Shown piece by piece: positions 1 through 7,338 of a stretch of DNA of 35,282 nt; the stretch's first letter is position 1, and each line of letters begins with the position of its first letter. Origin of the DNA: Actinocrinis puniceicyclus (GTDB taxonomy: Bacteria; Actinomycetota; Actinomycetes; Streptomycetales; Catenulisporaceae); the NCBI RefSeq assembly GCF_018283645.1, contig NZ_JAGSXH010000066.1, positions 1 to 35,282 of the forward strand, in the 5' to 3' direction. Made by a program: the position numbers and the translations under genes. The notes under the pieces were generated by a model, which saw only the letters and a program-made list of their open reading frames with translations, searched no databases and was not told the DNA's origin.

Positions 1-650
1 CCCGTACCCCCGCCGCCATAGCCGCCGCCCCCGACGGGATAGACGGGCATGGGCATGACCGGCGGATTGTTGTTTCCCCCGTCCCCATTGCCATCCGTCG
101 GATCCTTATATTGACCCAAGGTTGGCTCACTATTTGGCAACTGCTGCTGTGCCGACGAGTACGCGCTCGCCAGCTGCGTCATCGTGCTGACGGCCTGCTG
201 GTGCCTCTGCGCGATGTCATGCTTGGCGATCTCCGAGATGATATTCGCCTCGCCGCCCGTCAAAAGTCCGGCGACAATCCCGGTAGCCGCGTTCGAGTCG
301 ATGTTCGCCGCCTGCTGCTCCGCCCACGACGGCGGGCTCGGCATGTTACCGCGCGCCCAACTGAGCGCACTCGCCGTATTGGTGACCGCGACACTTGTAT
401 TCGAGGCGTTATCGGCGTGAGTCTGCATCTTCGTCGCCACGGTCTGCGAATGCTGGAAATACGTATCCGCAGCCGCGCCCTGCCACTGAGACTGAATCGC
501 CGTCAGGTTCGTCTGCAGCTCCTGCGTCGCCTCCTGCAACTGCGTCGCATGCGACTGCCAAGCCTGCGCCGTGTCGCTCATCGCGTTCGGATCGCCGGAC
601 TGCACGTAGTTGTACAGCTCCTGGTGACTCACGTTGCTGTAGTCGGTCAT
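1..650 (-). CDS. WXG100/PPE-like type VII secretion-associated protein, 3' end outside window
   Basis: The gene reads leftward from an ATG at 650 and leaves the window still open, so only the first 216 residues are visible. A clear GGAGG lies just upstream of the start. The N-terminal ~100 residues are helical, rich in Gln, Ala and Ser, and carry a W-Q-G turn at residues 56-58 between two predicted helices. That is the hallmark of the ESAT-6/WXG100 superfamily exported by type VII secretion systems. Residues ~100-180 are again helical and Ala/Gln-rich. From ~190 the chain becomes Pro/Gly/Asn-rich, ending in Gly-Gly-Tyr-type repeats at the window edge. It follows the next gene upstream by only 12 bases, so the two are probably co-transcribed. 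A WXG100-like N-terminus on a longer body suggests a secreted substrate rather than a small 100-residue chaperone-like partner. No EccC or other secretion gene is visible here. The family assignment is inference from fold-like pattern. Confidence 0.75.
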   Translation of the reverse strand, partial: MTDYSNVSHQELYNYVQSGDPNAMSDTAQAWQSHATQLQEATQELQTNLTAIQSQWQGAAADTYFQHSQTVATKMQTHADNASNTSVAVTNTASALSWARGNMPSPPSWAEQQAANIDSNAATGIVAGLLTGGEANIISEIAKHDIAQRHQQAVSTMTQLASAYSSAQQQLPNSEPTLGQYKDPTDGNGDGGNNNPPVMPMPVYPVGGGGYGGGGT

Positions 651-662
651 CTCGCCCGCCTC

Positions 663-1271
663 CTACGCCGCGCCGGACGACGTGTTGCCGTTCGCGCCCG
701 ATCCCGAACCTGAACCCGAACCCGATCCCGAGCCGGAATCCGAGCTTGAGCTTGAGCTTGAGCTTGAGCCCGAGTTCGTCGCCGTGGGCGACGAAGAACC
801 CGTGCCGGGCTGCATGGCGTACTGCGCCCCGCTGTTCTGCGGGTAGTACGTCGTACCGCTCGCGCCCGTCGCCGAGTTCGTGCCCGCCATCGTGGCGGTC
901 CCACTCGACGTGTACGACGGCACCGGGGTGTCGCCGTACTGCTGCAAAACGGCGTTGAACTTCGCCGTGATGTCCTGCTCCGTCTGCCGATACCTGTTCG
1001 CGTCCGCCCCCACGACGTTGATCATCGTATTGACCAACTGGGTGACCTCGTTGAACGAGTTAATCAGATCCTGCTTCGTCTGCTCATACGCCGCGGAGAA
1101 CGCCTGCGCCTCGGGGAAACTCCCGAAGCTACCCGTCCCGTCCGCCATCCTCATCACGCTGTTGTCCTGCTCAAGCCCCTGCAGGATCCCGGTGAGCTTC
1201 TGCTGGAACGTCTCCAGCGACTCGATCTGCACCGCGTACATCGAGCCCCCGCCGCCACCATCGATCAGCAT
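663..1271 (-). CDS. Small helical ESX-like protein with Ser/Gly low-complexity tail
   Basis: Predicted 202 residues. I chose the ATG at 1271 (MLIDGG), which has a GGGGTGA purine run about 5 bases upstream; an ATG at 1241 (MYAVQIES) is an alternative. The open frame extends further up to 1355, but that part is Arg-rich and looks non-coding. Residues ~11-110 form a helix-turn-helix-like region (MYAVQIESLETFQQKL..., then SFPEAQAFSAAYEQTKQDL) like WXG100/YxiC-type proteins, although no W-x-G is present. The last ~90 residues are low-complexity: a Thr/Gly/Ser linker, a nine-serine run, then Gly-Ser repeats encoded by DNA repeats. It lies 12 bases ahead of the WXG100-like gene on its left, so both are likely one operon and may act as a pair in type VII export. 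The family is not securely recognised, and function is unknown. Confidence 0.7.
   Translation of the reverse strand: MLIDGGGGGSMYAVQIESLETFQQKLTGILQGLEQDNSVMRMADGTGSFGSFPEAQAFSAAYEQTKQDLINSFNEVTQLVNTMINVVGADANRYRQTEQDITAKFNAVLQQYGDTPVPSYTSSGTATMAGTNSATGASGTTYYPQNSGAQYAMQPGTGSSSPTATNSGSSSSSSSSSDSGSGSGSGSGSGSGANGNTSSGAA
697..774 (-). repeat. Coding microsatellite: GGxTCx and AGCTCA serine/glycine repeats
   Basis: On the plus strand, copies of cccgaa/cccgat-type hexamers are followed by four tandem GAGCTT units (about 744-767). On the coding strand these give alternating Gly-Ser codons and alternating AGC/TCA serine codons. The repeat length is a multiple of three, so copy-number change would shorten or lengthen the tail without a frameshift. 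Confidence 0.8.
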
Positions 1272-1477
1272 GGCGTCACCCCGCTTCCCGTTCGCCGTCC
1301 ACCGCGCCCGCTCGCGCTTCCGGTCACCGCGCAGCCTGCGCTTCGTACCCTGCAATGTCTCGACTGCTCATCACCCACGGACCGGAGAGGCACCGGCGTC
1401 ACGTCGCGCGGCACCGGCGCCGCGCGGCAACCTGAAACGGCGCCGCCGGCCCGAGGGTTTCTCAGGGCACTCTAGCG

Positions 1478-1513
1478 AAAAACGGCGCCGCGCAGGAGTT
1501 CACGCGGCGCCGT
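1478..1513 (-). terminator. Intrinsic terminator of the fabG-fabI operon
   Basis: A perfect 11-bp inverted repeat (ACGGCGCCGCG at 1482-1492 and its complement at 1503-1513) has a 10-base loop. In the minus-strand direction it is followed directly by a run of five T (plus-strand aaaaa at 1478-1482). It lies 41 bases past the fabI stop, where a rho-independent terminator is expected. Confidence 0.85.
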
Positions 1514-1553
1514 CACGGCGTCTTTTCTCACGGGTCAGAGCGCAATCGGCGAA

Positions 1554-2321
1554 TCAAGCGCCCATCGCGTGCACACCGCCGTCGACATGGACGACCTCAC
1601 CCGTCGTCTTCGGGAACCAGTCGGACAACAAGGCGATCACACCGCGCGCGGCCGGCTCAGGGTCCTTCATATCCCACCCGATCGGGGCACGGGTCTCCCA
1701 CACCCCCTCGAAGCCGTTGAACCCGGGAATCGAATTGGCCGCCATCGTCTTGATCGGACCCGCCGAGATCAAGTTGCTGCGGATGCCGCGCGGACCCAGA
1801 TCCCGCGCGACGTAGCGGCTGGTCGCCTCGAGCGCCGCCTTCGCCACGCCCATCCAGTCATAACCCGGCCAGGCGACCTGCGCGTCGAAGTCCATGCCGA
1901 CGATCGAGCCGCCGCGCTCACCGAACAGCGGGCAGGCCGCCATGGCCAGCGCCTTGTACGAGTACGCCGAGACGTTCACCGCCGTCGCCACGGACTCCCA
2001 CGGCGTGTTGAGGAAGTTGCCGCCCAGCGCGTCCGCCGGGCCGAAAGCGATGGAGTGCACGACCCCGTCCAAGCCGTCGACATGCTCGCGCACCCGGCCC
2101 GCCAGCGCCGCCAGATGCTCGGCGTTGGTGACGTCGAGTTCGACGATCGGCGCGGGCTTCGGCAGCCGCGAGGCAATCCGGCTCACCAGCGAGAGCCGTC
2201 CATAACCGGTCAACACGACCTCGGCGCCCTCCTCCTGCGCCAGGCGCGCGACACTGAAGGCGATCGAGGCGTCCGTGATCACACCGGTCACCAGGACCCG
2301 CTTGCCGTCCAGGATTCCCAT
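1554..2321 (-). CDS. fabI: Enoyl-[acyl-carrier-protein] reductase (NADH), InhA/FabI type
   Basis: It catalyses the last step of each type II fatty-acid elongation cycle, the NADH-dependent reduction of trans-2-enoyl-ACP, in the cytoplasm. The 255 residues form a complete Rossmann short-chain reductase. The FabI-type dinucleotide loop is GVITDASIA (13-21). The HSIAFGP stretch places Ser90 where InhA has Ser94. MDFD at 143-146 gives the InhA-like active-site Phe145, and Tyr154-x6-Lys161 (YDWMGVAK) is the catalytic pair with the FabI spacing rather than the YxxxK of ordinary SDRs. The ATG start lies 4 bases after the fabG stop, so the two genes form one operon, the same arrangement as mabA-inhA in mycobacteria and fabG-fabI in streptomycetes. 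An intrinsic terminator follows. The overall resemblance is to InhA, the isoniazid/triclosan target. The function is secure by family. Confidence 0.96.
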   Translation of the reverse strand: MGILDGKRVLVTGVITDASIAFSVARLAQEEGAEVVLTGYGRLSLVSRIASRLPKPAPIVELDVTNAEHLAALAGRVREHVDGLDGVVHSIAFGPADALGGNFLNTPWESVATAVNVSAYSYKALAMAACPLFGERGGSIVGMDFDAQVAWPGYDWMGVAKAALEATSRYVARDLGPRGIRSNLISAGPIKTMAANSIPGFNGFEGVWETRAPIGWDMKDPEPAARGVIALLSDWFPKTTGEVVHVDGGVHAMGA

Positions 2322-2325
2322 CGGG

Positions 2326-3066
2326 TCAGTGCCCCATTCCCAGTCCGCCGTCCACAGGGATGACGGCTCCGTTGATGTAAGCCGCGTCGGGCGAGGCCAA
2401 GAATTTCACGACCCCGGCTACCTCGTCCACGCTGGCGTAACGGCCGAGCGGCACCTGCGAAACGATCTGCGCCCTGCGCTCCTCGGTGAGCACCGCGGTC
2501 ATCTCGGTGTCCACGAAACCCGGTGCGACGACATTGGCGGTGATCGAACGCGAACCCAGCTCGCGGGCCAGCGAACGGGCCATACCCACCAGCCCGGCCT
2601 TCGACGCGGCGTAGTTCACCTGACCCGCCGAACCGGACAAGCCGACCACGGAGGAGATGAAGATGATCCGGCCGCGGCGCATCCGCAGCATACCCTTCGC
2701 GGCGAGCCGCGCGACCCGGAACGAGCCCTTGAGGTTGGTGTCGACGACCGCGTCGAAATCCTCGTCGCTCATCCGCAGCACCAGCGTGTCACGGGTGATC
2801 CCGGCATTCGCGACCAGCACCTCGACCGGCCCATGGGCCTGCGCGACCTCCTGGAACGCGCGCTCGACGTCCTCGGGGACGGTGATGTCGCAGCGCACCG
2901 CGAGGAACGAACCCTCACCCTTGACCGGCACCGCCGGTGGCTCGCCGGAGCGGTACGTCACCGCGACCTTGTCGCCCTGCTCGGCGAACGCCCGGGCTAT
3001 GGCCAGTCCGATCCCCCGGTTCCCTCCGGTGACGAGTACCGACCGGGCCGCGCTGTATTCAGCCAC
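2326..3066 (-). CDS. fabG: 3-oxoacyl-[acyl-carrier-protein] reductase
   Basis: It reduces beta-ketoacyl-ACP with NADPH in fatty-acid elongation. The 246 residues form a typical SDR. The cofactor loop is TGGNRGIG (13-20), NAGI lies at 87-90, and the catalytic triad is Ser139, Tyr152 and Lys156 (NYAASKAG), with a C-terminal PVDGG motif. The start is GTG at 3066 with AAGGA seven bases upstream. It is the first gene of the fabG-fabI operon, transcribed away from tldD across a ~200-bp divergent region. Position next to an InhA-type FabI makes FabG/MabA the natural call rather than a generic SDR. Confidence 0.95.
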   Translation of the reverse strand: MAEYSAARSVLVTGGNRGIGLAIARAFAEQGDKVAVTYRSGEPPAVPVKGEGSFLAVRCDITVPEDVERAFQEVAQAHGPVEVLVANAGITRDTLVLRMSDEDFDAVVDTNLKGSFRVARLAAKGMLRMRRGRIIFISSVVGLSGSAGQVNYAASKAGLVGMARSLARELGSRSITANVVAPGFVDTEMTAVLTEERRAQIVSQVPLGRYASVDEVAGVVKFLASPDAAYINGAVIPVDGGLGMGH

Positions 3067-3266
3067 GCGTGCGTCCTTCCCTCATCGCGATGCTCATGGA
3101 TCCCCCGGGAACGCTATCGTCACCGCACCCGCGCACACCTTGCCGGGGACTACAAAAGCACCAGGACAGCATCGTGGAGTTCAGCTAGGTTCGGGACAGG
3201 CCCGCGCGCGCGGCGACACCGGGCCATCAAACGGCGACACAGTGCGATCGTGACGAGGAGCGCGGT

Positions 3267-4862
3267 GTGGATCAAGACGGGGTAACGGACGGACCGGCAC
3301 AGGAAGGCCCAACCGAGGACGGAGCGCGGATCGACCCGGCGTTTCTCGCGCCACCGCTGCGCGAGATGGCGCGGGCGGCGCTGGAAAGGGCGCGGGAACT
3401 GGGCGCCGAGCACGCCGACTTCCGCTGCGAGCGCATCCGCGAGCAGGTCATCCGGCTGCGCGACGGGCAACTGGACGGGGTGAACGAAAGCTCGGAGGCG
3501 GGCATCTCGCTGCGCGTCGTACACGAAGGCACGTGGGGGTTCGCGGCCGGGGTCGTGCAGACGCCTGCGGCGGCGGCGCGGCTGGCCGAACAGGCCGTGC
3601 AGGTGGCACGCGTGTCCCGGCCGGTGAACACCGAACCGGTGGTGCTCGCGCCGGAACCGTCCTACGGCGAGCGGCAGTGGGTGTCGGCGTACGAGATCGA
3701 TCCGTTCGACGTGCCGGACGCCGAGAAGATCGAGCTGCTGACCCGGTGGTCGCGCCGCCTGCTGGACGCCGACGGAGTCGACCACGTGGACGCCACGCTG
3801 CACGCGGTCAAGGAGAACAAGTTCTACGCGGACACCAACGGCACCGTGACCACGCAACAGCGCGTGCGCGTGCATCCGCACCTGGAGGCGGTGTCCATCG
3901 ACGCGGAGGGCGTGCACGGCACGCCCGGGGCGTTCGAGTCGATGCGCACGCTCGCCCCTCCGGCCGGACGCGGCTGGGAATACCTGGTCGGCGGAGCGGC
4001 CGGGGAGGGCGCCTGGGACTGGGACAGGGAACTGGCCGAACTGCCGGACCTGCTGGCTCAGAAGCTCGCCGCGCCCTCGGTCGAGCCGGGCACTTACGAC
4101 CTGGTGATCGACCCGTCGAACCTGTGGCTGACAATCCACGAATCGGTCGGGCACGCCACCGAACTGGACCGCGCGCTCGGTTACGAGGCCGCCTACGCGG
4201 GGACCTCGTTCGCGACGCTGGATCAGCTCGGTTCGCTGCGGTACGGCTCGGCTGCGATGAACGTCACCGGCGACCGGGTGGTGACACACGGCCTGGCGAC
4301 AGTCGGTTTCGACGACGAGGGCGTGCAGGCGCAGCGCTGGGACATCGTCAAGGACGGTGTGCTGGTGGGATATCAGCTCGACCGGCGCATCGCGCAACTC
4401 AAGGGCCTGCACGGCGGGCGCTCGAACGGGTGCGCGTTCGCGGACTCCCCGGGGCACGTGCCGATCCAGCGGATGGCGAACGTCTCGCTTCAGGCGGCGC
4501 CCGACGGCCCGACGACCGAGGAGCTGATCGGCCGGGTCAAGCGCGGGCTGTACATCGTCGGGGACAAGTCCTGGTCCATCGACATGCAGCGGTACAACTT
4601 CCAGTTCACCGGGCAGCGCGCGTACCTCATCGTGGACGGAAGGCTCGCCGGGCAGGTGCGCGACTTCGCGTATCAGGCCACGACGACCGATTTCTGGGGT
4701 GCGCTGGAGGCGGTGGGCGGACCGGGCACGTACGTGCTCGGCGGGGCGTTCAACTGCGGTAAGGGGCAGCCCGGGCAGGTGGCGCCGGTGTCGCACGGCT
4801 GCCCGTCGGCGCTCTTCCGCGGCGTGCGGATCCTCAACACGGTGCAGGAGGCTGGACGGTGA
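3267..4862 (+). CDS. tldD: Metalloprotease TldD
   Basis: TldD forms a heterodimeric metallopeptidase with TldE/PmbA that degrades unfolded peptides; in enterobacteria the pair trims microcin B17 and the CcdA antitoxin. The 531-residue protein contains the TldD active-site helix HESVGH at 291-296 (HExxxH). The start is GTG at 3267 with GAGGAG about five bases upstream; another GTG overlaps at 3265 in a different frame. The first ~30 residues are acidic and not conserved-looking, so a later start cannot be excluded. The stop overlaps the start of tldE (GTGA), consistent with equal expression of the two subunits. The native substrate in this organism cannot be inferred: no RiPP precursor gene is visible nearby. 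Confidence 0.93.
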   Translation: MDQDGVTDGPAQEGPTEDGARIDPAFLAPPLREMARAALERARELGAEHADFRCERIREQVIRLRDGQLDGVNESSEAGISLRVVHEGTWGFAAGVVQTPAAAARLAEQAVQVARVSRPVNTEPVVLAPEPSYGERQWVSAYEIDPFDVPDAEKIELLTRWSRRLLDADGVDHVDATLHAVKENKFYADTNGTVTTQQRVRVHPHLEAVSIDAEGVHGTPGAFESMRTLAPPAGRGWEYLVGGAAGEGAWDWDRELAELPDLLAQKLAAPSVEPGTYDLVIDPSNLWLTIHESVGHATELDRALGYEAAYAGTSFATLDQLGSLRYGSAAMNVTGDRVVTHGLATVGFDDEGVQAQRWDIVKDGVLVGYQLDRRIAQLKGLHGGRSNGCAFADSPGHVPIQRMANVSLQAAPDGPTTEELIGRVKRGLYIVGDKSWSIDMQRYNFQFTGQRAYLIVDGRLAGQVRDFAYQATTTDFWGALEAVGGPGTYVLGGAFNCGKGQPGQVAPVSHGCPSALFRGVRILNTVQEAGR

Positions 4863-6277
4863 CCGGGAACGGTGCGGCGACGGCGCAGCAGGTGGCCGAG
4901 CGGGCGCTGGAGCTCTCGCGCGCGGACGGCGCGGTGGTTCTGGTGTCGGAGTCCTCGACGGCGAACCTGCGCTGGGCGAACAACACGCTGACCACGAACG
5001 GGGTCACGCAGGGCCGGACGGTCACCGTGATCTCGACCGTCGCGGGCGCGCAGGGCACGGCGGCGGCGGTGCTCTCCCGTACGGGCGTCGACCTGGACAC
5101 GATCGAGGACCTGGTGCGCGCCGGCGAGCGGGCGGCGCGCGAGGCCGGCCCGGCGCAGGACGCGCAGCCGCTGGTCGGCGCGCGGCCCGGCGAGTCCGGG
5201 GCGCGCTGGGACGAGCCCCCGGCCGGCACGTCGATCGACGTGTTCGCCGGGTTCGCCCCGGCGCTCGGCGAGTCCTTCGAGGCCGCGCGCGCGGGCGGGC
5301 GGCTGCTCTTCGGCTTCGCCGAGCACTCGATGACCACGACGTACCTGGCGACCAGCGCGGGCCTGCGGCTCAAGCACGACCAGCCGAACGGGCGGCTGGA
5401 GCTGAACGCCAAGTCCCCGGACTTCACTCGCTCGGCCTGGGCGGGGACGTACACGAAGGATTTCGGCGACGTGGACGTGGCCGCGCTCGGCGGGCAGCTG
5501 GCGCAGCGGCTGGACTGGCAGAAGCGGCGCGTCGAGATGCCCGCGGGCCGCTACGAGACGCTGCTGCCGCCCTCAGCGGTCGCGGACCTGTACGTCTACC
5601 TGCTCTACACCGCCTCGGCCCGTGACGCCGCGGACGGCCGCACGGTGTTCTCGGCGCCGCGCGGTCAGGGCGCCGGCAGCGGCACGAAGGTGGGTTCGCG
5701 TATCGGCGCCGAGGGGCTGCGGCTGTGGTCGGACCCGTCCGCGCCCGGGCTGGAGACCGCGCCGTTCCACATCGCGGGCTACTCCTCGTCGAACCAGTCG
5801 GTGTTCGACAACGGCCTGGCGACGGAGCCGGTGGACTGGGTGCGCGACGGGGTGCTTGAGCGGCTGGTCACGACGCGGCATTCGGCGCTGGCCACCGGCC
5901 TGCCGCTGGCGCTCTCGCCGGACAACCTGCTCATGGAGGGAGCCGGCTCGGCGAGCCTGGAGGAGATGACCCGTGCGACGGAACGCGGGCTGCTGTTGAC
6001 CTGCCTGTGGTACATCCGCGAGGTCGATCCGCAGTCGCTGCTGCTGACCGGGCTGACCCGGGACGGGGTCTACCTGGTCGAGGGCGGCGAGGTGACCGGG
6101 GTGGTCAACAACTTCCGGTTCAACGAGTCCCCGGTCGACCTGTTGGGACGGGTCGCCGAGGCGGGCCGGCGCGAGCGGTGCCTGCCGCGGGAGTGGAACG
6201 ACTACTTCACCCGCACCGCGGTGCCGCCCCTGCGGATCGGCGACTTCAACATGTCCTCGGTGTCGAAGGCCAGCTGA
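4859..6277 (+). CDS. tldE: TldE/PmbA family subunit
   Basis: This is the partner subunit of TldD, 472 residues. It shows the family architecture: an N-terminal alpha/beta domain (residues ~1-150, with the [12 protein letters not shown] strand) and a C-terminal beta-barrel with [12 protein letters not shown] and [19 protein letters not shown]-type segments. It lacks the HExxxH motif of TldD, as expected of TldE, which contributes to the cavity but not the zinc site. The start GTG at 4859 overlaps the tldD stop by four bases, so translation is coupled. A 28-bp perfect palindrome starts two bases past the stop codon, suggesting the transcript ends there. Confidence 0.93.
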   Translation: MTGNGAATAQQVAERALELSRADGAVVLVSESSTANLRWANNTLTTNGVTQGRTVTVISTVAGAQGTAAAVLSRTGVDLDTIEDLVRAGERAAREAGPAQDAQPLVGARPGESGARWDEPPAGTSIDVFAGFAPALGESFEAARAGGRLLFGFAEHSMTTTYLATSAGLRLKHDQPNGRLELNAKSPDFTRSAWAGTYTKDFGDVDVAALGGQLAQRLDWQKRRVEMPAGRYETLLPPSAVADLYVYLLYTASARDAADGRTVFSAPRGQGAGSGTKVGSRIGAEGLRLWSDPSAPGLETAPFHIAGYSSSNQSVFDNGLATEPVDWVRDGVLERLVTTRHSALATGLPLALSPDNLLMEGAGSASLEEMTRATERGLLLTCLWYIREVDPQSLLLTGLTRDGVYLVEGGEVTGVVNNFRFNESPVDLLGRVAEAGRRERCLPREWNDYFTRTAVPPLRIGDFNMSSVSKAS

Positions 6278-6278
6278 G

Positions 6279-6306
6279 AGCGGGTCCGGCCGCGGCCGGA
6301 CCCGCT
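6279..6306. terminator. Perfect 28-bp palindrome after tldE, probable terminator
   Basis: The sequence from 6279 to 6306 is its own reverse complement over 28 bases (14-bp arms, e.g. AGCGGGTCCGGCCG). It begins immediately after the tldE TGA. There is no T-run, but long GC hairpins without U-tracts are common transcription ends in streptomycetes. Function is inferred from position. Confidence 0.7.
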
Positions 6307-6312
6307 GCGGAA

Positions 6313-6352
6313 ACCGGACGGCCACCCCACCTCAACGGGCCGGCCGTCCGGT
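6313..6352. terminator. Second hairpin between tldE and the DUF3099 gene
   Basis: Perfect 11-bp arms ACCGGACGGCC (6313-6323) and GGCCGTCCGGT (6342-6352) are separated by 18 bases. It could back up the preceding palindrome as a terminator, or insulate the promoter of the next gene. No T-run follows. Confidence 0.5.
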
Positions 6353-6354
6353 CG

Positions 6355-6360
6355 TAGTCT
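6355..6360 (+). promoter_or_regulatory. Candidate -10 box for a leaderless transcript
   Basis: TAGTCT fits the actinobacterial TANNNT -10 pattern. It ends six bases before the GTG at 6367, the spacing expected if transcription begins on the start codon. No Shine-Dalgarno precedes that GTG, which fits a leaderless mRNA. No convincing -35 was found. Inference only. Confidence 0.4.
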
Positions 6361-6366
6361 GAAAAG

Positions 6367-6912
6367 GTGCCGAACAGCGGGAACCGCGAGGACAGCGAGC
6401 ACCGGCCGCAGGACCAGGACCAGGACCAGGTGTACGGGATCACGACCGCCGAGACCAGCCACATGCAGGAGATCACCCGGCGGCAGAAGCAGTACATCCT
6501 GACCATGCTGGTGCGGGTGGTCTCGATCGTCGTGGTGGTCAGCGTGCCCGGCATCGGCTGGCCGATCAAGATCGGCCTGTGCCTGGTCGCGACGATCATC
6601 CCTTATGTGGCGGTGGTGCGGGCGAACGGCGGTCCGACGCCCACGAAGGATCCGACGAACCTGCTGGTGGGGCCGCCCGCGCGGGACGAGCTCGGCGCCG
6701 CGCAGCGCGGATTGCCGGCGGCGGGCGAGCAGCCGGGGTTCATCAAGGGCGACTTCTTCGTCAAGGAAGAGGGGACGCAGCGCGGCTCCGGCGCGCGCGA
6801 GGCGGCCCCGGCGCGAGGACCGGCGGACGGCGGCGCGCGGGCCGAGGCAGCGAGCCAGGGTTCGATGACCGGAAACGCGCCGCGGCGCCGGCCCTCTGGA
6901 TCAGGCGCCTGA
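6367..6912 (+). CDS. DUF3099-type small membrane protein
   Basis: Predicted 181 residues. An acidic, repetitive N-terminus (DQDQDQDQ, from tandem CAGGAC units) leads into VYGITTAE..., a conserved-looking stretch. Two hydrophobic segments follow at residues ~43-60 and ~66-85 (ending IIPYVAVVRANGG). The core ITTAE...RRQKQYI...IPYVAVV matches the actinobacterial DUF3099 pattern as I remember it. The C-terminal half is charged and disordered. I kept the GTG at 6367 because a -10-like TAGTCT lies six bases upstream, fitting a leaderless start; a GTG at 6430 (VYGITT) is an alternative that removes the repetitive N-terminus. Function is unknown. It lies between tldE and the 6C-like RNA and is probably a single-gene transcript. 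Confidence 0.75.
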   Translation: MPNSGNREDSEHRPQDQDQDQVYGITTAETSHMQEITRRQKQYILTMLVRVVSIVVVVSVPGIGWPIKIGLCLVATIIPYVAVVRANGGPTPTKDPTNLLVGPPARDELGAAQRGLPAAGEQPGFIKGDFFVKEEGTQRGSGAREAAPARGPADGGARAEAASQGSMTGNAPRRRPSGSGA

Positions 6913-7034
6913 TTTCTCTGGACCGCAAGCCCTTACCCGGCGCGGCCTTCGCGGGTGCGGCACATCCGCGGCCGGGCGCGCGCCGGTCCACGCGGCCGGC
7001 CGCGGGTCGCCGGGAGCGAATTCGTTAGCGGGGG

Positions 7035-7063
7035 TTCACGAGTTATGGCGGGCATGCCATACT
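7035..7063 (+). promoter_or_regulatory. Candidate housekeeping promoter of the 6C-like RNA
   Basis: TTCACG (7035-7040) and CATACT (7058-7063) are separated by exactly 17 bases. Each matches four of six consensus positions of the -35 and -10 boxes. The predicted start, about 7068-7070, falls just upstream of the first C-rich hairpin. No open reading frame follows, so it would drive a non-coding transcript. Confidence 0.5.
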
Positions 7064-7067
7064 TCTG

Positions 7068-7212
7068 ATGCACGCCCTGCTCCCCCGTCAGGGCTGTGCC
7101 CGCGGGGCCGACCGTTATGGCGCCCCGCCTGCATGCCGGGTGGCTCCCCCCGTGGTCGCCCGGAATGCTGCGTCGGCTCGCGTCCCCCCGTGCGCGAGCC
7201 GACGCTTTTCTT
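7068..7212 (+). ncRNA. 6C small RNA (actinobacterial C-loop RNA)
   Basis: This gene-free stretch folds into consecutive hairpins whose loops are runs of C. Hairpin 1 has stem GCCCTG/CAGGGC at 7074-7079 and 7089-7094, with a loop containing five C. A GC hairpin follows (GCGGGGC 7102-7108 with GCCCCGC 7122-7128). Hairpin 3 has a nine-pair stem (7136-7144 with 7155-7163, including two G-U pairs) and loop TCCCCCCGTG. The terminal hairpin has a 13-bp perfect stem (7170-7182 with 7193-7205) and the identical loop TCCCCCCGTG, then TTTTCTTT. Two stem-loops with six consecutive C in each loop define the 6C RNA class of Actinobacteria (the class that includes mycobacterial B11). C-rich loops are thought to pair with G-rich Shine-Dalgarno regions of target mRNAs. 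The 5' end is estimated from the promoter; the 3' end from the terminator. A covariance search was not possible. Confidence 0.8.
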
Positions 7213-7213
7213 T
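7170..7213 (+). terminator. Rho-independent terminator of the 6C-like RNA
   Basis: A 13-bp perfect stem (GCGTCGGCTCGCG and its complement), a 10-base C-rich loop and TTTTCTTT downstream form the strongest intrinsic terminator in the window. It forms the 3' hairpin of the small RNA itself. Confidence 0.88.
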
Positions 7214-7231
7214 CCTCCCGGCTGTTACGGC

Positions 7232-7253
7232 GCCGTGCCGGGCCCGGCACGGC
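7232..7253. terminator. Perfect 22-bp palindrome between the 6C-like RNA and moaA
   Basis: GCCGTGCCGGG is followed directly by its reverse complement. It lies ~85 bases beyond the moaA stop (minus strand) and just past the small-RNA terminator, so it probably ends leftward transcription from moaA. No T-run is present. Confidence 0.5.
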
Positions 7254-7338
7254 CCGTGGCCCGCCCACAGCGGGCCGAGGCTGAATCATCCGGTCGGGCA
7301 CCACCCCAGGCGGGGTCAGCTCAGGGCAGGGCGGGCGC

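Noticed and set aside
1272-1553. Small gene between the ESX-like gene and fabI
   Set aside because: Only Arg-rich frames without a start and ribosome-binding site; the region is explained by the fabI terminator and an upstream region.
3150-4796. A 548-codon open frame on the minus strand opposite tldD
   Set aside because: Arg/Pro/His-rich translation without domain motifs, antisense to a gene with a clear HExxxH site. Long antisense frames are expected at this GC content.
6913-7338. Riboswitch, 6S RNA or SRP RNA in the gap before moaA
   Set aside because: moaA is on the opposite strand and converges, so no upstream riboswitch applies. No SRP GGAA-type apical motif or 6S central bubble was seen; the C-loop hairpins fit 6C RNA better.
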